Source of the DNA: Hexactinellida sp. DTS-2022
Lineage: Eukaryota; Porifera; Hexactinellida
Direction of reading: 5' to 3'
DNA length: 64,000 nt
Assembly: GCA_028753945.1 (NCBI GenBank)
Contig: JAPNXP010000014.1
Coordinates: forward strand, 248,001-312,000
This document shows positions 26,501 through 32,900 of this stretch, piece after piece (the first letter of the stretch is position 1; each line of letters begins with the position of its first letter). Both the position numbers and the translations under genes were made by a program. A model generated the notes under the pieces. That model was not told the origin of the DNA and ran no database searches. It worked only from the letters and a program-made list of their open reading frames with translations.

Positions 26501-28174
26501 CCGGAATTCGTATTAACCAATATCATTTGTATTGAAAGGGACTGAAATAGTGTTCCTACAAACGAGGTTCTACTGTATGCCGAAAATGTCTGTCATTTAT
26601 AAACAAACCATTTTGAAAGGTTTAGTGAAAGTGACTCCATAAAGTTTTATAATATTTTCATGATCCAATCTGTTCCACACTTCGGCCTCTCTCATAATTT
26701 GGTCTCGGTTCGCTTCTCTCACAACCGACACTATTTTAACCGCAACCGGTCTCTAAATAAACAAATTGTAGTTAATAGGAAATAATTAAATAATAATATA
26801 ATTTATTATCAATACTACATAATTAATTAATGGCATTAAAGTGATTAAACTCAAGATGGTTTAAGACTTCAAATTCATCAATTGTTCCATTGTTCCGTAA
26901 CAACTTGTTAAATGAGTCTAAACACCATGAGGCGTTCATGACATGTCGAAAAAATCCAAAATTGCAGCCTGTGCCGAAAGTATTTCCCTTTGGAGGCACT
27001 ACTAGTTACCCAATCACCAAAGGGAAATGCGTCGGCACAGGCTGCAATTTTGTATTTTTGTATTGTTTGTATTGCAATACAAACAATACAAAAGTCCAAA
27101 ATTGCAGCCTGTGCCGAAAGTATTTCCATTTGGAGGCACTACTACTTACCCAACCACCAAAGGTAGTGCCTCCAAAGGGAAATGCGTCGGCACAGGCTGC
27201 AATTTTGAATTGTTTGTATTGTTGTTGTTGGTTACTGTTATTCTTGTTGAAAACTTGTAGTTTGCAGATATTAGTGTTGTTGTTGTTATATTATTGTGTT
27301 GTTGTTGTCATTGTTGGTGTAGTTGTTGTTGTTGTTATTTGTATTATTTGTATTGTTGTTGTTGTTGTTGGTATTATTATTGTTGTTGTTGTTGTCTTAC
27401 TTACGGGTGGCATGGTGGGTTTGTAGTGCCACATTCCTCTGGACACCTCTCCGAAGGTTCCCTTCCCTATCACGCCTAGCTCCACCAGCTCCTGGTGGCT
27501 GATTAATCTGGCGCCCTCCGTGAAGGGAACAGCTGGCACCGCTCCGATCTCGGCGTAGATAGGCACAGGCCCCCCGGTGTCAGGCCGACGGAACATCTTC
27601 TGGATATAGTATATAACCAACTTACTAAGTAATTAGCTAAATAACTAGCTTGATAACTAACTAACTAACTAACTAGCTAACTTGATAGCTAACTAACAAA
27701 CTAACTAGAGTAGAACTTCGTTAGTACGAACACGGTTAATACGAATTTCCGGATAAGACGAACAAACAGATCCACAAAATCAAGTCCCTACAATGGCTAT
27801 TGAATGGGTATTATTCCGGTTAATACGAAATCCGGATAAAGCGAACAAAACTTTTACCGTCCGTTGGTGTTCGTATTAACAAGGTTCCACTGTAACTAAC
27901 TAACAAACTACTAGCTAGAAAACTAACTAACTAACTACAAACTAACCTTAATACTCCACCAAGTCGGTCTGCTCTGATTAACATATTTCCATAATCTCTC
28001 TCTCTCCGGTTGACTCATATTAATCTCGATTAGCAATTCTTCCTTTACATAATCCTGTAGATCTTTAACCCTGTATACTCCCTTTTGAACAAATGCATCG
28101 AAATACTTTGATACTTTTGCTTTCTGTAATAAGTCCCTTAGTTTGTCTAATTCCTTCTGATTAACATCTTCCAT
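2869..28174 (-). CDS. TNK2: ACK/TNK-family non-receptor tyrosine kinase (SAM-kinase-SH3-UBA), 12 exons
   Basis: Exons read from 28174 leftwards: 27947-28174, 27405-27599, 26609-26752, 26220-26405, 8311-8402, 6468-6594, 5960-6103, 5536-5639, 5300-5388, 4565-4850, 3905-4089, 2869-3533. They sum to 2445 bases (814 residues) with matching phases. Domains: SAM-like, residues 1-76; kinase, about 100-372, with GKGTFGEV glycine loop, VAVKI lysine, HRDLACRN catalytic loop and DFG; SH3, about 376-435 ([14 protein letters not shown]); low-complexity region with nine threonines; C-terminal UBA-like region, about 720-800, resembling that of human ACK1. ACK kinases act downstream of Cdc42 and receptor tyrosine kinases in endocytosis and survival signalling. 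The APE motif reads SIE, and I cannot find a CRIB (Cdc42-binding) motif. Exons 4 and 5 are 17.8 kb apart, and four other genes lie between them. The start is the ATG opening the SAM region. Exon 10's 3' end is the least certain junction. Confidence 0.88.
3536..3656. repeat. Tandem duplication (71-bp period) over the last ACK splice acceptor
   Basis: About 50 bases at 3536-3585 recur at 3607-3656 with almost no change, separated by a short TTAGTAGTAAAAT-type joint. On the minus strand the left copy holds the acceptor of the last ACK exon; the right copy repeats the upstream tract but lacks the final AG. Confidence 0.8.
3715..3865. mobile_element. MITE family M4 (diverged copy)
   Basis: Begins TACAGTCGACTCGGCTTAAT and continues with the CCACCGGTTAATAGATTTCTC body shared with copies at 53667 and 54143. 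The right arm is degenerate, ending in an AACCTGGTCCGAG remnant. It lies in the last intron of the ACK-like gene. Confidence 0.65.
5393..5532. repeat. AAC/CAA trinucleotide microsatellite
   Basis: Imperfect AAC repeat with short ACC and AAG interruptions. It fills nearly the whole 147-bp intron between the two SH3 exons of the ACK-like gene (5389-5535). The asparagine-, histidine- and glutamine-rich frames it creates are not genes. Confidence 0.9.
5707..5860. mobile_element. MITE family M6 (CAGTCGAAACCGG ends)
   Basis: Left end TACAGTCGAAACCGG, right end CCGGTTTCGACTGTA: inverted arms of about 20 bases around an AT-rich core, flanked by TA. It lies in an ACK intron. A second copy is at 24312-24449. 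Confidence 0.85.
6113..6200. mobile_element. MITE family M5 fragment
   Basis: Matches the left half of the M5 copy at 34251: ACTCTCGTTATAACGAAGTG, then CCCTTCGTTATATCCGGATA and a reversed TTCGTTATAAGCGGAT. It lies a few bases upstream of the acceptor of ACK exon 7. Confidence 0.7.
6595..8310. other. ACK intron 5, no gene seen
   Basis: 1.7 kb of AT-rich intron between kinase exons. It contains a partial M3 element (6661-6811) and an M4 fragment (about 7868-7935). No ORF or RNA gene is recognisable. Confidence 0.6.
6661..6811. mobile_element. MITE family M3 (partial)
   Basis: Starts ACAGTCAGGTCTGCTTATTG, contains AACAAGCCCTATGG and TAGGGTTTGTATTAAGTTGA, and ends AATAACCTGACTG. It matches copies at 25261, 48556, 54247 and 63878. 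Confidence 0.75.
8383..8590. repeat. Duplication of the ACK exon 5 acceptor region
   Basis: About 60 bases spanning the first codons of ACK exon 5 and its upstream splice acceptor (8383-8447) recur at 8531-8590, with a 2-base deletion in the coding part. On the minus strand the second copy forms a decoy acceptor 5' of the true one, leading quickly to a stop. Confidence 0.75.
8591..9091. other. 5' flank of the SOWAH-like gene inside the ACK intron
   Basis: AT-rich; nothing recognisable. It must hold the promoter of the nested plus-strand gene that starts at 9092. Confidence 0.5.
9092..10234 (+). CDS. SOWAH-like ankyrin-repeat protein (nested in ACK intron 4)
   Basis: Single-exon gene of 380 residues. 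The first ~205 residues are charged and probably disordered. Residues about 208-325 hold ankyrin repeats with the hallmark strings [40 protein letters not shown] and [12 protein letters not shown]. The [10 protein letters not shown] lead-in, the ALHW variant and the closing RRAxDYL followed by a proline and RSLL correspond to the sosondowah (SOWAH) family as I remember it. The tail is lysine-rich. SOWAH proteins are poorly characterised; ankyrin repeats imply protein binding. The ATG at 9092 is preceded by in-frame stops. It runs opposite to the host gene ACK. Ankyrin call firm, SOWAH subfamily likely. Confidence 0.8.
   Translation: MIEILPPQINFNQRELQKRKRFQSSLELLTELDKCVTGKKYASLAPPCEEFPMLNHLQQGGVHRKQAFVPIGNIRHLPLSQSNSPIFFDTKWSDGSNSPRRFGKSAKLEFINGVSKKNCNHQRVKSENFDQLMKEDLDELQNKFFSQAQNTDKHRHSISAIFDTFNQKKWIHKRITLDEQTNFSPEKSEASSMNSSSVDLESSIEIKEEDRNAWVKSARNCDVDDILRLLTRDSHLVNCSDHIFGFTALHWGAKKGREDLIAMLITSGALIDVRSLSGSTPLHIATQSGKWNVVEMLIVELNADIKIRDNNSRRAIDYLKNGPPEIRSLLTTGKYPNNQNEETHTEEQIETVTKEKSFKQHLKKYSKTIRKINKPGSSEV
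12098..12216. mobile_element. MITE family M10 (CAGTAGAACTCGGTTTA ends)
   Basis: Left end TACAGTAGAACTCGGTTTA, right end ATAAACCGAGTTATACTGTA; short palindromic element with TA borders. A degenerate relative lies at about 18536-18966. Confidence 0.8.
14232..14394. mobile_element. MITE family M1 (CAGTAGAACCTCGTTA ends)
   Basis: TACAGTAGAACTTCGTTAGT on the left, ACTAACGAGGTTCTACTGTA on the right, with the common interior CTTTGAAGGGGACTGAAAT. A typical copy of about 160 bases of the window's commonest repeat. Confidence 0.9.
15639..16211 (+). CDS. GNAT-superfamily acetyltransferase-like protein (nested in ACK intron 4)
   Basis: Single-exon gene of 190 residues. Residues about 100-125 contain [20 protein letters not shown], which has the shape of GNAT motif A: a beta-4 strand followed by an acetyl-CoA pyrophosphate loop of the Q/R-x-x-G-x-G/A type, here QKRGVS. 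The preceding strand carries [13 protein letters not shown] enzymes move an acetyl group from acetyl-CoA to an amine; the substrate cannot be read from sequence. The loop is somewhat degenerate, so reduced activity is possible. The ATG follows an AT-rich leader. It is 260 bases upstream of the next nested gene on the same strand. Family moderately sure, function unknown. Confidence 0.65.
   Translation: MASSKIAKIRDDEVIFKDCNASTALECMEMVNSAFKSDKEYNNNVDCEKYVRFTVELFDKIRENGRIRIAFLKTTNEMIGSFGVTPYMDKVNDVMMKIIYLEAVAVSVNFQKRGVSKILLLEVERIGKEMSGYAIEGGVLDFADWEIAKLVAEADASVLERHKVTKIDFQGVDALKRDTVISKLRKVIEY
16471..17821 (+). pseudogene. Coiled-coil/beta-propeller protein with a frameshift near the C-terminus
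   Basis: From ATG 16471 the frame reads residues 1-384: a long charged coiled coil (about 15-120) and a degenerate propeller-like region with blades such as [18 protein letters not shown]. This is the layout of the NHL protein at 1211, though the repeats are weaker. The frame stops at 17623-17625. A second frame, offset by one base, opens at about 17591 and runs 76 codons to TAG at 17819-17821. It encodes an obvious further blade ([20 protein letters not shown], then KNG) and a plausible end. One extra base between about 17581 and 17591 explains both. This is either a young pseudogene, an assembly or sequencing error, or, less likely, recoding. I treat it as one broken gene; if it is an error, the protein is about 446 residues. 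The GTG-initiated upstream extension is not needed. Confidence 0.65.
17822..19270. other. Spacer between nested genes
   Basis: 1.4 kb of AT-rich sequence. About 18536-18966 holds a degenerate M10-type element with repeated AGTACGTACTAACC pieces in both directions. The promoter of NUP93 must lie towards its right end, where two GGCGC words and a run of Ts occur. No other gene is seen. Confidence 0.5.
18536..18966. mobile_element. Degenerate M10-like element
   Basis: Opens GACAGTAGAACTCGGTTAAG, contains several AGTACGTACTAACC or reversed GGTTAGTACGT-type pieces, and ends near a TTAGAGAACAGTACGTA stretch. The arms are too decayed to set exact ends. Confidence 0.5.
19271..25803 (+). CDS. NUP93: Nucleoporin NUP93, 10 exons, nested inside ACK intron 4
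   Basis: Exons: 19271-19543, 20854-20942, 21452-21690, 22072-22603, 22905-23175, 23545-23815, 24223-24287, 24497-24667, 24879-25232, 25612-25803. They sum to 2457 bases, 818 residues, in frame at every junction; the human protein is 819 as I recall. The match runs end to end, for example the N-terminal coiled coil with [11 protein letters not shown], the middle [26 protein letters not shown] and [16 protein letters not shown], and the end [22 protein letters not shown]93 is the linker scaffold of the nuclear pore inner ring, joining NUP205/NUP188 to the NUP62 channel complex through its N-terminal helix. Intron 4 and intron 8 are almost pure GTTT microsatellite and intron 5 is mostly MITE. 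The gene lies antisense within the kinase gene, so the two pre-mRNAs overlap only through intron sequence of the host. Confidence 0.95.
19925..20040. mobile_element. P1-family fragment
   Basis: Contains the G-run, GTCAACCAATGTGTGACGG and the CATAACGTTAA ending also found inside the P1 elements at 36657 and 49526, but without outer arms. It lies in NUP93 intron 1. Confidence 0.6.
20690..20790. mobile_element. Palindromic element P6 (GAGCC...GGCTC ends)
   Basis: Inverted ends AAGAGCCATGCATACTTTC and TTGGCTCTATATAAG around a CTGACCTTTCTCAGT core. The same core and an AGAGCT-type border occur at 53797-53957. Confidence 0.6.
20985..21130. mobile_element. MITE family M1
   Basis: TACAGTAGAACCTCGTTATT left end and CTAACGAGGTTCTACTATA right end; in NUP93 intron 2. 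Confidence 0.9.
21195..21366. repeat. Tandem repeat of TTCACTGAAATTAGTTTTGA units
   Basis: About four copies of a 35-45 base unit built from TTTTTGATGAAAATTCACTG and AAATTAGTTTTGATG. It follows a P2-type start (TTGGCCAACACCTTTTC at about 21149) and lies just upstream of the acceptor of NUP93 exon 3. Confidence 0.85.
21700..21844. mobile_element. MITE family M1
   Basis: Begins TATAACCTCGTTAGTAGGAA nine bases after the donor of NUP93 exon 3 and ends AACGAGGTTCTACTGTA. The left tip is slightly worn. Confidence 0.85.
22615..22898. repeat. GTTT microsatellite forming NUP93 intron 4
   Basis: Imperfect GTTT/ATTT/CATT repeat filling nearly all of the 301-base intron 22604-22904. The hydrophobic leucine/phenylalanine/cysteine frames across it are artefacts of the repeat. 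Confidence 0.9.
23210..23382. mobile_element. MITE family M2 (CTCTGTTAATAGGAACACC ends)
   Basis: Left TACATTAGCTCTGTTAATAG, right CCTATTAACAGAGTCTACTG, interior with CACTTGCATGCATTTGTATA. M2 shares its GGAACACCAGGGGACCGTC block with M1 but has its own interior. It lies in NUP93 intron 5. Confidence 0.85.
23390..23487. mobile_element. Palindromic element P2 (CCAACACCTTTT ends)
   Basis: Left TTTACCAACACCTTTTAAAA, right GGAAAAGGTGTTGAG, core CACCTTTACGAAGCGGGTTT. It sits directly beside the M2 copy in NUP93 intron 5. Confidence 0.75.
24125..24176. mobile_element. P5 fragment
   Basis: AAATCTAAAATTATAGCTGT followed by GCCGACAGCATGACC, matching the palindromic P5 sequences elsewhere. In NUP93 intron 6. 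Confidence 0.55.
24312..24449. mobile_element. MITE family M6
   Basis: ATACAGTCGAAACCGGTTTT at the left and AACCGGTTTCGACTATA at the right; in NUP93 intron 7. Confidence 0.85.
24677..24872. repeat. GTTT microsatellite forming NUP93 intron 8
   Basis: Imperfect GTTT/GTTG repeat occupying most of the intron 24668-24878, starting ten bases after the donor. Confidence 0.9.
25261..25431. mobile_element. MITE family M3 (CAGTCAGGTCTGCTTA ends)
   Basis: TACAGTCAGGTCTGCTTAAT on the left, AAATAACCTAACTGTA on the right, with CATAGGGTTTGTATTAAGTT inside. It is followed to about 25530 by a P5-like block and a partial repeat of the M3 right end. In NUP93 intron 9. Confidence 0.85.
25804..26219. other. ACK intron tail 3' of NUP93
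   Basis: AT-rich, with at least four GCGC-type words (for example TTTGCGCGCAC, TAGCGCC, TTGGCGC). It ends at the donor of ACK exon 4. Nothing else is seen. Confidence 0.55.
26443..26577. mobile_element. MITE family M1
   Basis: TACAGTAGAACCTCGTTAGT to AACGAGGTTCTACTGTA; fills most of ACK intron 3 (26406-26608). Confidence 0.9.
26948..27210. repeat. Two successive P5 palindromes
   Basis: Each half (26948-27056 and 27092-27210) is an inverted repeat whose arms contain CCAAAATTGCAGCCTGTGCC and the reverse GGCACAGGCTGCAATTTTG, around a GGAGGCACTACT core. They are joined by a short palindrome of TTGTATTG and CAATACAA. Together they could form a large cruciform within ACK intron 2. Confidence 0.8.
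27218..27400. repeat. GTT trinucleotide microsatellite
   Basis: Imperfect GTT/ATT repeat ending a few bases from the donor of ACK exon 2 (27404). The valine- and cysteine-rich frames here are artefacts. Confidence 0.9.
27706..27894. mobile_element. MITE family M1, variant M1b
   Basis: M1-type arms (AGAGTAGAACTTCGTTAGTA and AACAAGGTTCCACTGTA) with a different interior containing TCCCTACAATGGCTATT. The same interior occurs at 56519-56672. It is embedded in CTAA repeats that make up the rest of ACK intron 1. Confidence 0.85.
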
Positions 28175-29053
28175 GTGTGTCTTAAAAAAGCTAAATAGTT
28201 TGTTATAGCAGAACCTCGTTAATAGGGACACTATTTCAGTTCCCTTCAAAGCCATCGGTTAAGGAGTACAAGGATTAATTCCCCTAGCCTATACAAATGC
28301 ATGCAAGTGACTCCGGTTAATACGAATTCCGGTTAATACGAACATATTAAGACGGTCCCCTGGTGTTCCTACTAACAGAGTATACTGTACTGTATACCCT
28401 TGAATTTCTAACTAAATAATTTCCAATTTATACTCGTACAATTCTGACATGGTATAATATTACACTTTATATTCAATTAGTTTATATATAATGAGGAAAT
28501 CTCCTTTAGAGCTTTTAATTGAATAGGATATGATGCTATAAAATAGGGTAAATTCTCATGTTTGCAAAGGTTTTGTAAAATATACGTAAACAACCTTTGA
28601 TGTTGTTGTGTTAATTTAACTGTTCTGAAGTAATGTTCGAATTTTGTAAAAGTATTAAAGGAATCCCTTTTCTAATTTCAATGTAAGCATATTACTAATT
28701 TGATTAGAAAACATTTGGTAGTATTTCACTAAAAATGATTTTTTTTAATGATGATAGGTTTAACGCCCCTTATCCCTTATGCATTTAATCAATAATTTAT
28801 TCGCTTTTTGGCGCGAAATTTAAAACTTTTCCAAGACATCTTATAAAAATTATTTTAGCGCACAAAATTCAGGTGCGCCTAACTCAAAATGAGCGCGTCT
28901 TTATATATCAAAATATATATGATTTTCCCGCTTAAAATCCTTATTAAGAGTTACCTGGCACTACTCACTTGTTTATGTTACAAACTCCGACAATAAACTA
29001 CATTCCTAACCTACCAACTAATCACTACGAACTAAAGCCTATACCTAACTGAA
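28175..29053. other. Intergenic: 5' of ACK, 3' of RPS18
   Basis: Contains the MITE at 28204-28389, starting only 30 bases upstream of the ACK start codon, then AT-rich DNA with GGCGC words at about 28810-28900. No exon is seen. ACK transcription probably starts in or just beyond the MITE. Confidence 0.55.
28204..28389. mobile_element. M1/M2 hybrid MITE upstream of ACK
   Basis: The left end (GCAGAACCTCGTTAATAGGG) and the next ~45 bases are M1, while the interior (TACAAATGCATGCAAGTGAC) and right end (CTAACAGAGTATACTGTA) are M2. It therefore looks like an exchange between the families. Confidence 0.75.
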
Positions 29054-29512
29054 TTATTTCTTTTTGGACACACCAACTGTCTTTCCTTTACGGCCAGTTG
29101 TCTTCGTATGTTGTCCCCTTACCCTAAGGCCCCAAAAATGTCTCAACCCCCTATGGGCACGAATTTTCTTCAATTTTTCCAAATCTTCTCTCAAACGATT
29201 ATCAAGTGCGTTGGAAAGCAATTGTTGGTATTTCCCATCTTTCGCATCTTTCTGTCGATTTAGGAAATATTTGGGAATCTTGTACTGGATTGGGTTTTGT
29301 AGAATTGTGACTAATCTTTCAACTTCTTCTTCGGATAATTCCCCCGCACGTTTTGTCATGTCTATATCTGCTTTTTTCAAACAAATATTCGCATAGCGAC
29401 GACCTACTCCTTTTATTGCCGTTATTCCAAACATTATTTTTTCTTTTCCATCAATGTTAGTTCCCAACACTCGGAGAATGTGCTGGAATTTCTCAGGAAG
29501 TACAAGGGACAT
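29054..29512 (-). CDS. RPS18: 40S ribosomal protein S18 (uS13)
   Basis: The coding part is one exon of 152 residues, the same length as human RPS18 as I recall it, and matches throughout: [36 protein letters not shown], then the hyper-conserved [20 protein letters not shown] and [19 protein letters not shown]. uS13 lies in the head of the small subunit, contacting the P-site tRNA and a bridge to the large subunit. The frame stays open upstream to 29656, but that part is MITE sequence. The conserved MSL start at 29512 is clearly right. On the minus strand an acceptor (TAATTAG at 29514) sits one base 5' of the ATG and a strong donor (GTGAGTA at 29727) lies beyond the MITE, so a 214-base 5'UTR intron made mainly of the M1 element is likely. 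Confidence 0.96.
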   Translation of the reverse strand: MSLVLPEKFQHILRVLGTNIDGKEKIMFGITAIKGVGRRYANICLKKADIDMTKRAGELSEEEVERLVTILQNPIQYKIPKYFLNRQKDAKDGKYQQLLSNALDNRLREDLEKLKKIRAHRGLRHFWGLRVRGQHTKTTGRKGKTVGVSKKK

Positions 29513-29529
29513 TCTAATTAGAAAATAGC

Positions 29530-29699
29530 TACAGTAGAACCTCGTTAGTAGGAACACGGTTAATACGGTTAATACGAACACTATTTCAGTCCCCTTCAAA
29601 GCTTTTTCAATACAAATAATATTGGTTAATACGAATTCCGGATAAGGCGAAGACATTTTGACGGTCCCCTGGTGTTCCTACTAACGAGGTTCTACTTTA
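29530..29699. mobile_element. MITE family M1 in the RPS18 5'UTR intron
   Basis: TACAGTAGAACCTCGTTAGT to ACTAACGAGGTTCTACTTTA. It occupies 170 of the 214 bases of the inferred intron 29514-29727. Confidence 0.9.
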
Positions 29700-29935
29700 T
29701 CTACTTTTATAAACAAAAAATACTCACCTAAAGTTCTTACCTTAATTGTTCATCATAGAGGTGTTTTAGTTTAAATTTTGGCCCACACACTCCAAAGGAG
29801 ACATTTAGGGAAAGTAAAAATGAGTATCAAATTGTACAAGCACAAAAGAGTTTACAGCTTAACAACCATAATAGCTGATAGGAATGCATAACATATACTC
29901 AAAACGGGTAATTTCTGGCAAAGAAGTAATGTAAG

Positions 29936-32900
29936 TTATATGAACTGATCAAAGTTAATTATGTCCCAATCATCAATATCTTCGTCTAATGCAAGGTCGA
30001 TTACGTCATCAAGAATGTCGCCTTTTTCGACCATTGAAAACGGTTCCTGTTTTGCCGAAGTTCCAGATTTCGATCGCTGGAAGAGAAATGGAATTGATTC
30101 TGAAATTTCGAATAATTTCGGTTTTAAACATAGAACTTGGTTTTCTAATTTATCCAACAAATCATCAAAAACCGCTTCGGTTTCACAGAAAAATCCGATA
30201 GCTAACGAAGGATCTAATTCGGAGAAATGCATGGATTCAACATGGGTAGTATGGAATGTTTTATCAGGAATTCGTAATGACCCTTGTGGTGTGGTCACAG
30301 CTTGTTGTGTTGTATGTGGATCGAGGTAGAAAATATGGTCATCTTGAAAACCAATCAAATACAAGGCATGTTTTGGACGACCACCTATAATACCAACACT
30401 TTGTGGAAGTTTCAAACATGACAAAAGTGGTTTCGCGTATTCAAGGTTGAATTTATCCTGGCCTAATCTAAGTGGAATTAATAGGAGCAATGGCCGAAAA
30501 GTATTTTTTAATTCCGATTCGGATATAAGTCTTAGATCGAGTGTGTTACTTTGGTCTGATACAAATACACAAGAACTTACACTAGTGTCAATTTGTGTGT
30601 CAGTGGACACATTTTCTGATGGCACACATATAGATTCTAATGGTGGAATTTCTGTATTAGAGATTGAAGAAATATTGGTAGGTTGGTCTGGAATTGTTTG
30701 GGTTTGTGAATTGTTTGTGTTTATACGAGGTGCAGGATTCAATGAGTAAACTTGGAAACTTTCATGGATTTTGGATGATTCATCATTTTTTGCTTTTTCA
30801 TCAATTATACTATTGAAACTACCATGTTTGGCCCGACTTGATTTACTAACAACAATAAAATCTTTGTTTGTTGTTGTTGGTGAATTTGTGATACGTAAAT
30901 TCGAAGGTTCGGACATACGACGTGAAGAATTGTTTTTAATTGGGGAATTTAATTTTCCCATACTCTGTGTAAAACCGTTAGCTTTGTTATTGCTATTACA
31001 AGTTTTTGGCATTTTCTCAATTTTAAAAATGTTACTCAACATTTGTTTTGATTGTGTAATTTTGTTTTGGAAGTTCTGGAAATGTTTTGGAGTTTGGATG
31101 TTATTTTTTGGCGACACAGGCGCTACTGGATAAGGTGCCACTTCATTCCATTTGTCACTAACTGGGTCATGTTCGTAACCACCTAGAATGACAGTTGATT
31201 TGCTGAGATTTGTCTCATATTTAGAAATATCGGTTTGTGTAGGCGTATCACTCGCTGGCTGCGAAATCTGATTGGTGGTTTCTAGAACACAATTAGTATA
31301 TAAACAAGAAAATATAATAATTATGTGTATATTATTAATGGAATTTGAAGCACTTTAAAAAGTGAATATTATCGACACATAATTCACCTTTGAAGTTTGA
31401 CTTTTTTAACATTAAAAATCGTCGACATTTAAGAAAACTCTAAATTTAATTGGTCAACAGTTCCATAATTAGTAAATAAAAACCAAAGTTAATAAATGTG
31501 TACAATCAAAAATAAACAATAATAGGGGGGGGGGGGGAAAGAAAAAAAGAAAAAATTTCATCATGCCACAAGGTTCTTTTTGGGTACATTTTTCAGAAAC
31601 TTATTCACATCGATGGAATTCAAATTCCCAAAACTGATTATATTGAACCGAGGCTTAATATCCGGATACAAAAGCTTTCCATCCAGCATTGATTGAATTT
31701 CATGGTTCGCATTTCCTTTATAATTCGGGTCAGAAATATCGAGCCAAACAAGATCTTGACTATTTTCTGGAAAATCATTATATCTATTCACTTCTTGCAT
31801 ATTTGCCCATTGTAAAATACAGTCATCCGCACCATTAAATTTCGGCGCAATTTTCACAATCGAATCCGAGCGCCAATTAAAATGACTCCAATTATCGTCC
31901 AAAGCAAGGTCCAAATCTTCAGGTGCCAAAATTATAAAAACGCCAGCCATTTCTTTCAAAAGTGCGTTTCGATGATGCTTCGAAACAAAGTATGGAGTGC
32001 CCAAAGTATTCGGTTCAAAGAAATTAATGATCAAATCACCTAACAATTCCCAAGTTGGCATTAAACTTCCCATCCCAGTTTCATGCTCACGAAAATTCAA
32101 TATTATTTTCTCTTGCAAGTCATTACCACGATGCTTCTGATTATCAGCAAAACCTTTCAGAATTTGGAATAATTCAGTGCCTAACATGGCTAGTCTACCA
32201 TTACTAACCACCCAAAGAGTTCGCTCCAAAGTTGTCACCTCAAAATCAAGAAATCTGACACCTAATTGCAATTGTGCACCAACACCTATAGTGATTTTAT
32301 AATCTGATGTTATTACTTTATTCGATGCCGAATTTTTAGTTCCCAAATAAAGCGCGTTATATATGAACACTTCAGGACTATACATAAAAGGGTGATTTTC
32401 CGAATCAACACTTAAAATTCCATCTTTTTTCTGTGTCTCTTCTTCAGTAGATTGGTCCCTTGAAAGTCGCCTTTTCAAAGCAGACGTGTAATTCTCGTTT
32501 ACATACATTATTGCTTTATATTGCGGGATTATTGGTATGGCATTTTCAGTTTTTCTTTCCATGGCCATTGTAATTATTTAATTTTATTATTAGTATTGGG
32601 AGATTTGGATTTAACGGAGATATATACTTAATATTACTTATACAAGAGCATACTGTAACTATCAAGTTACTAACCAAATATTAATTAACTGAAACAAACG
32701 TATTACAATTAACAATTTACAGTGCCGACTACTAAGTGGGCCAGTGTAATTTGATTTGTTAGGTATAATAAATAGATTTTTCACCGAATAGGTGAACGCG
32801 CTTAAATTTTACCGCCTAAATTTTGCGCCAAAAATAAATTTTAGTATCTGTAAATTTAGGCGCTAAATGCAAAAAACTATATGTAACCGCCTAAATATAA

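Noticed and set aside
26199..27620. A second, independent kinase gene near 26-28 kb
   Set aside because: Its exons cover only kinase subdomains I-VI; the missing half lies at 5.9-8.4 kb on the same strand with compatible phases, so one gene is the simpler reading.
29513..29656. N-terminal extension of RPS18 (48 extra codons)
   Set aside because: Encoded by the M1 element; RPS18 has a strictly conserved MSL start and length.
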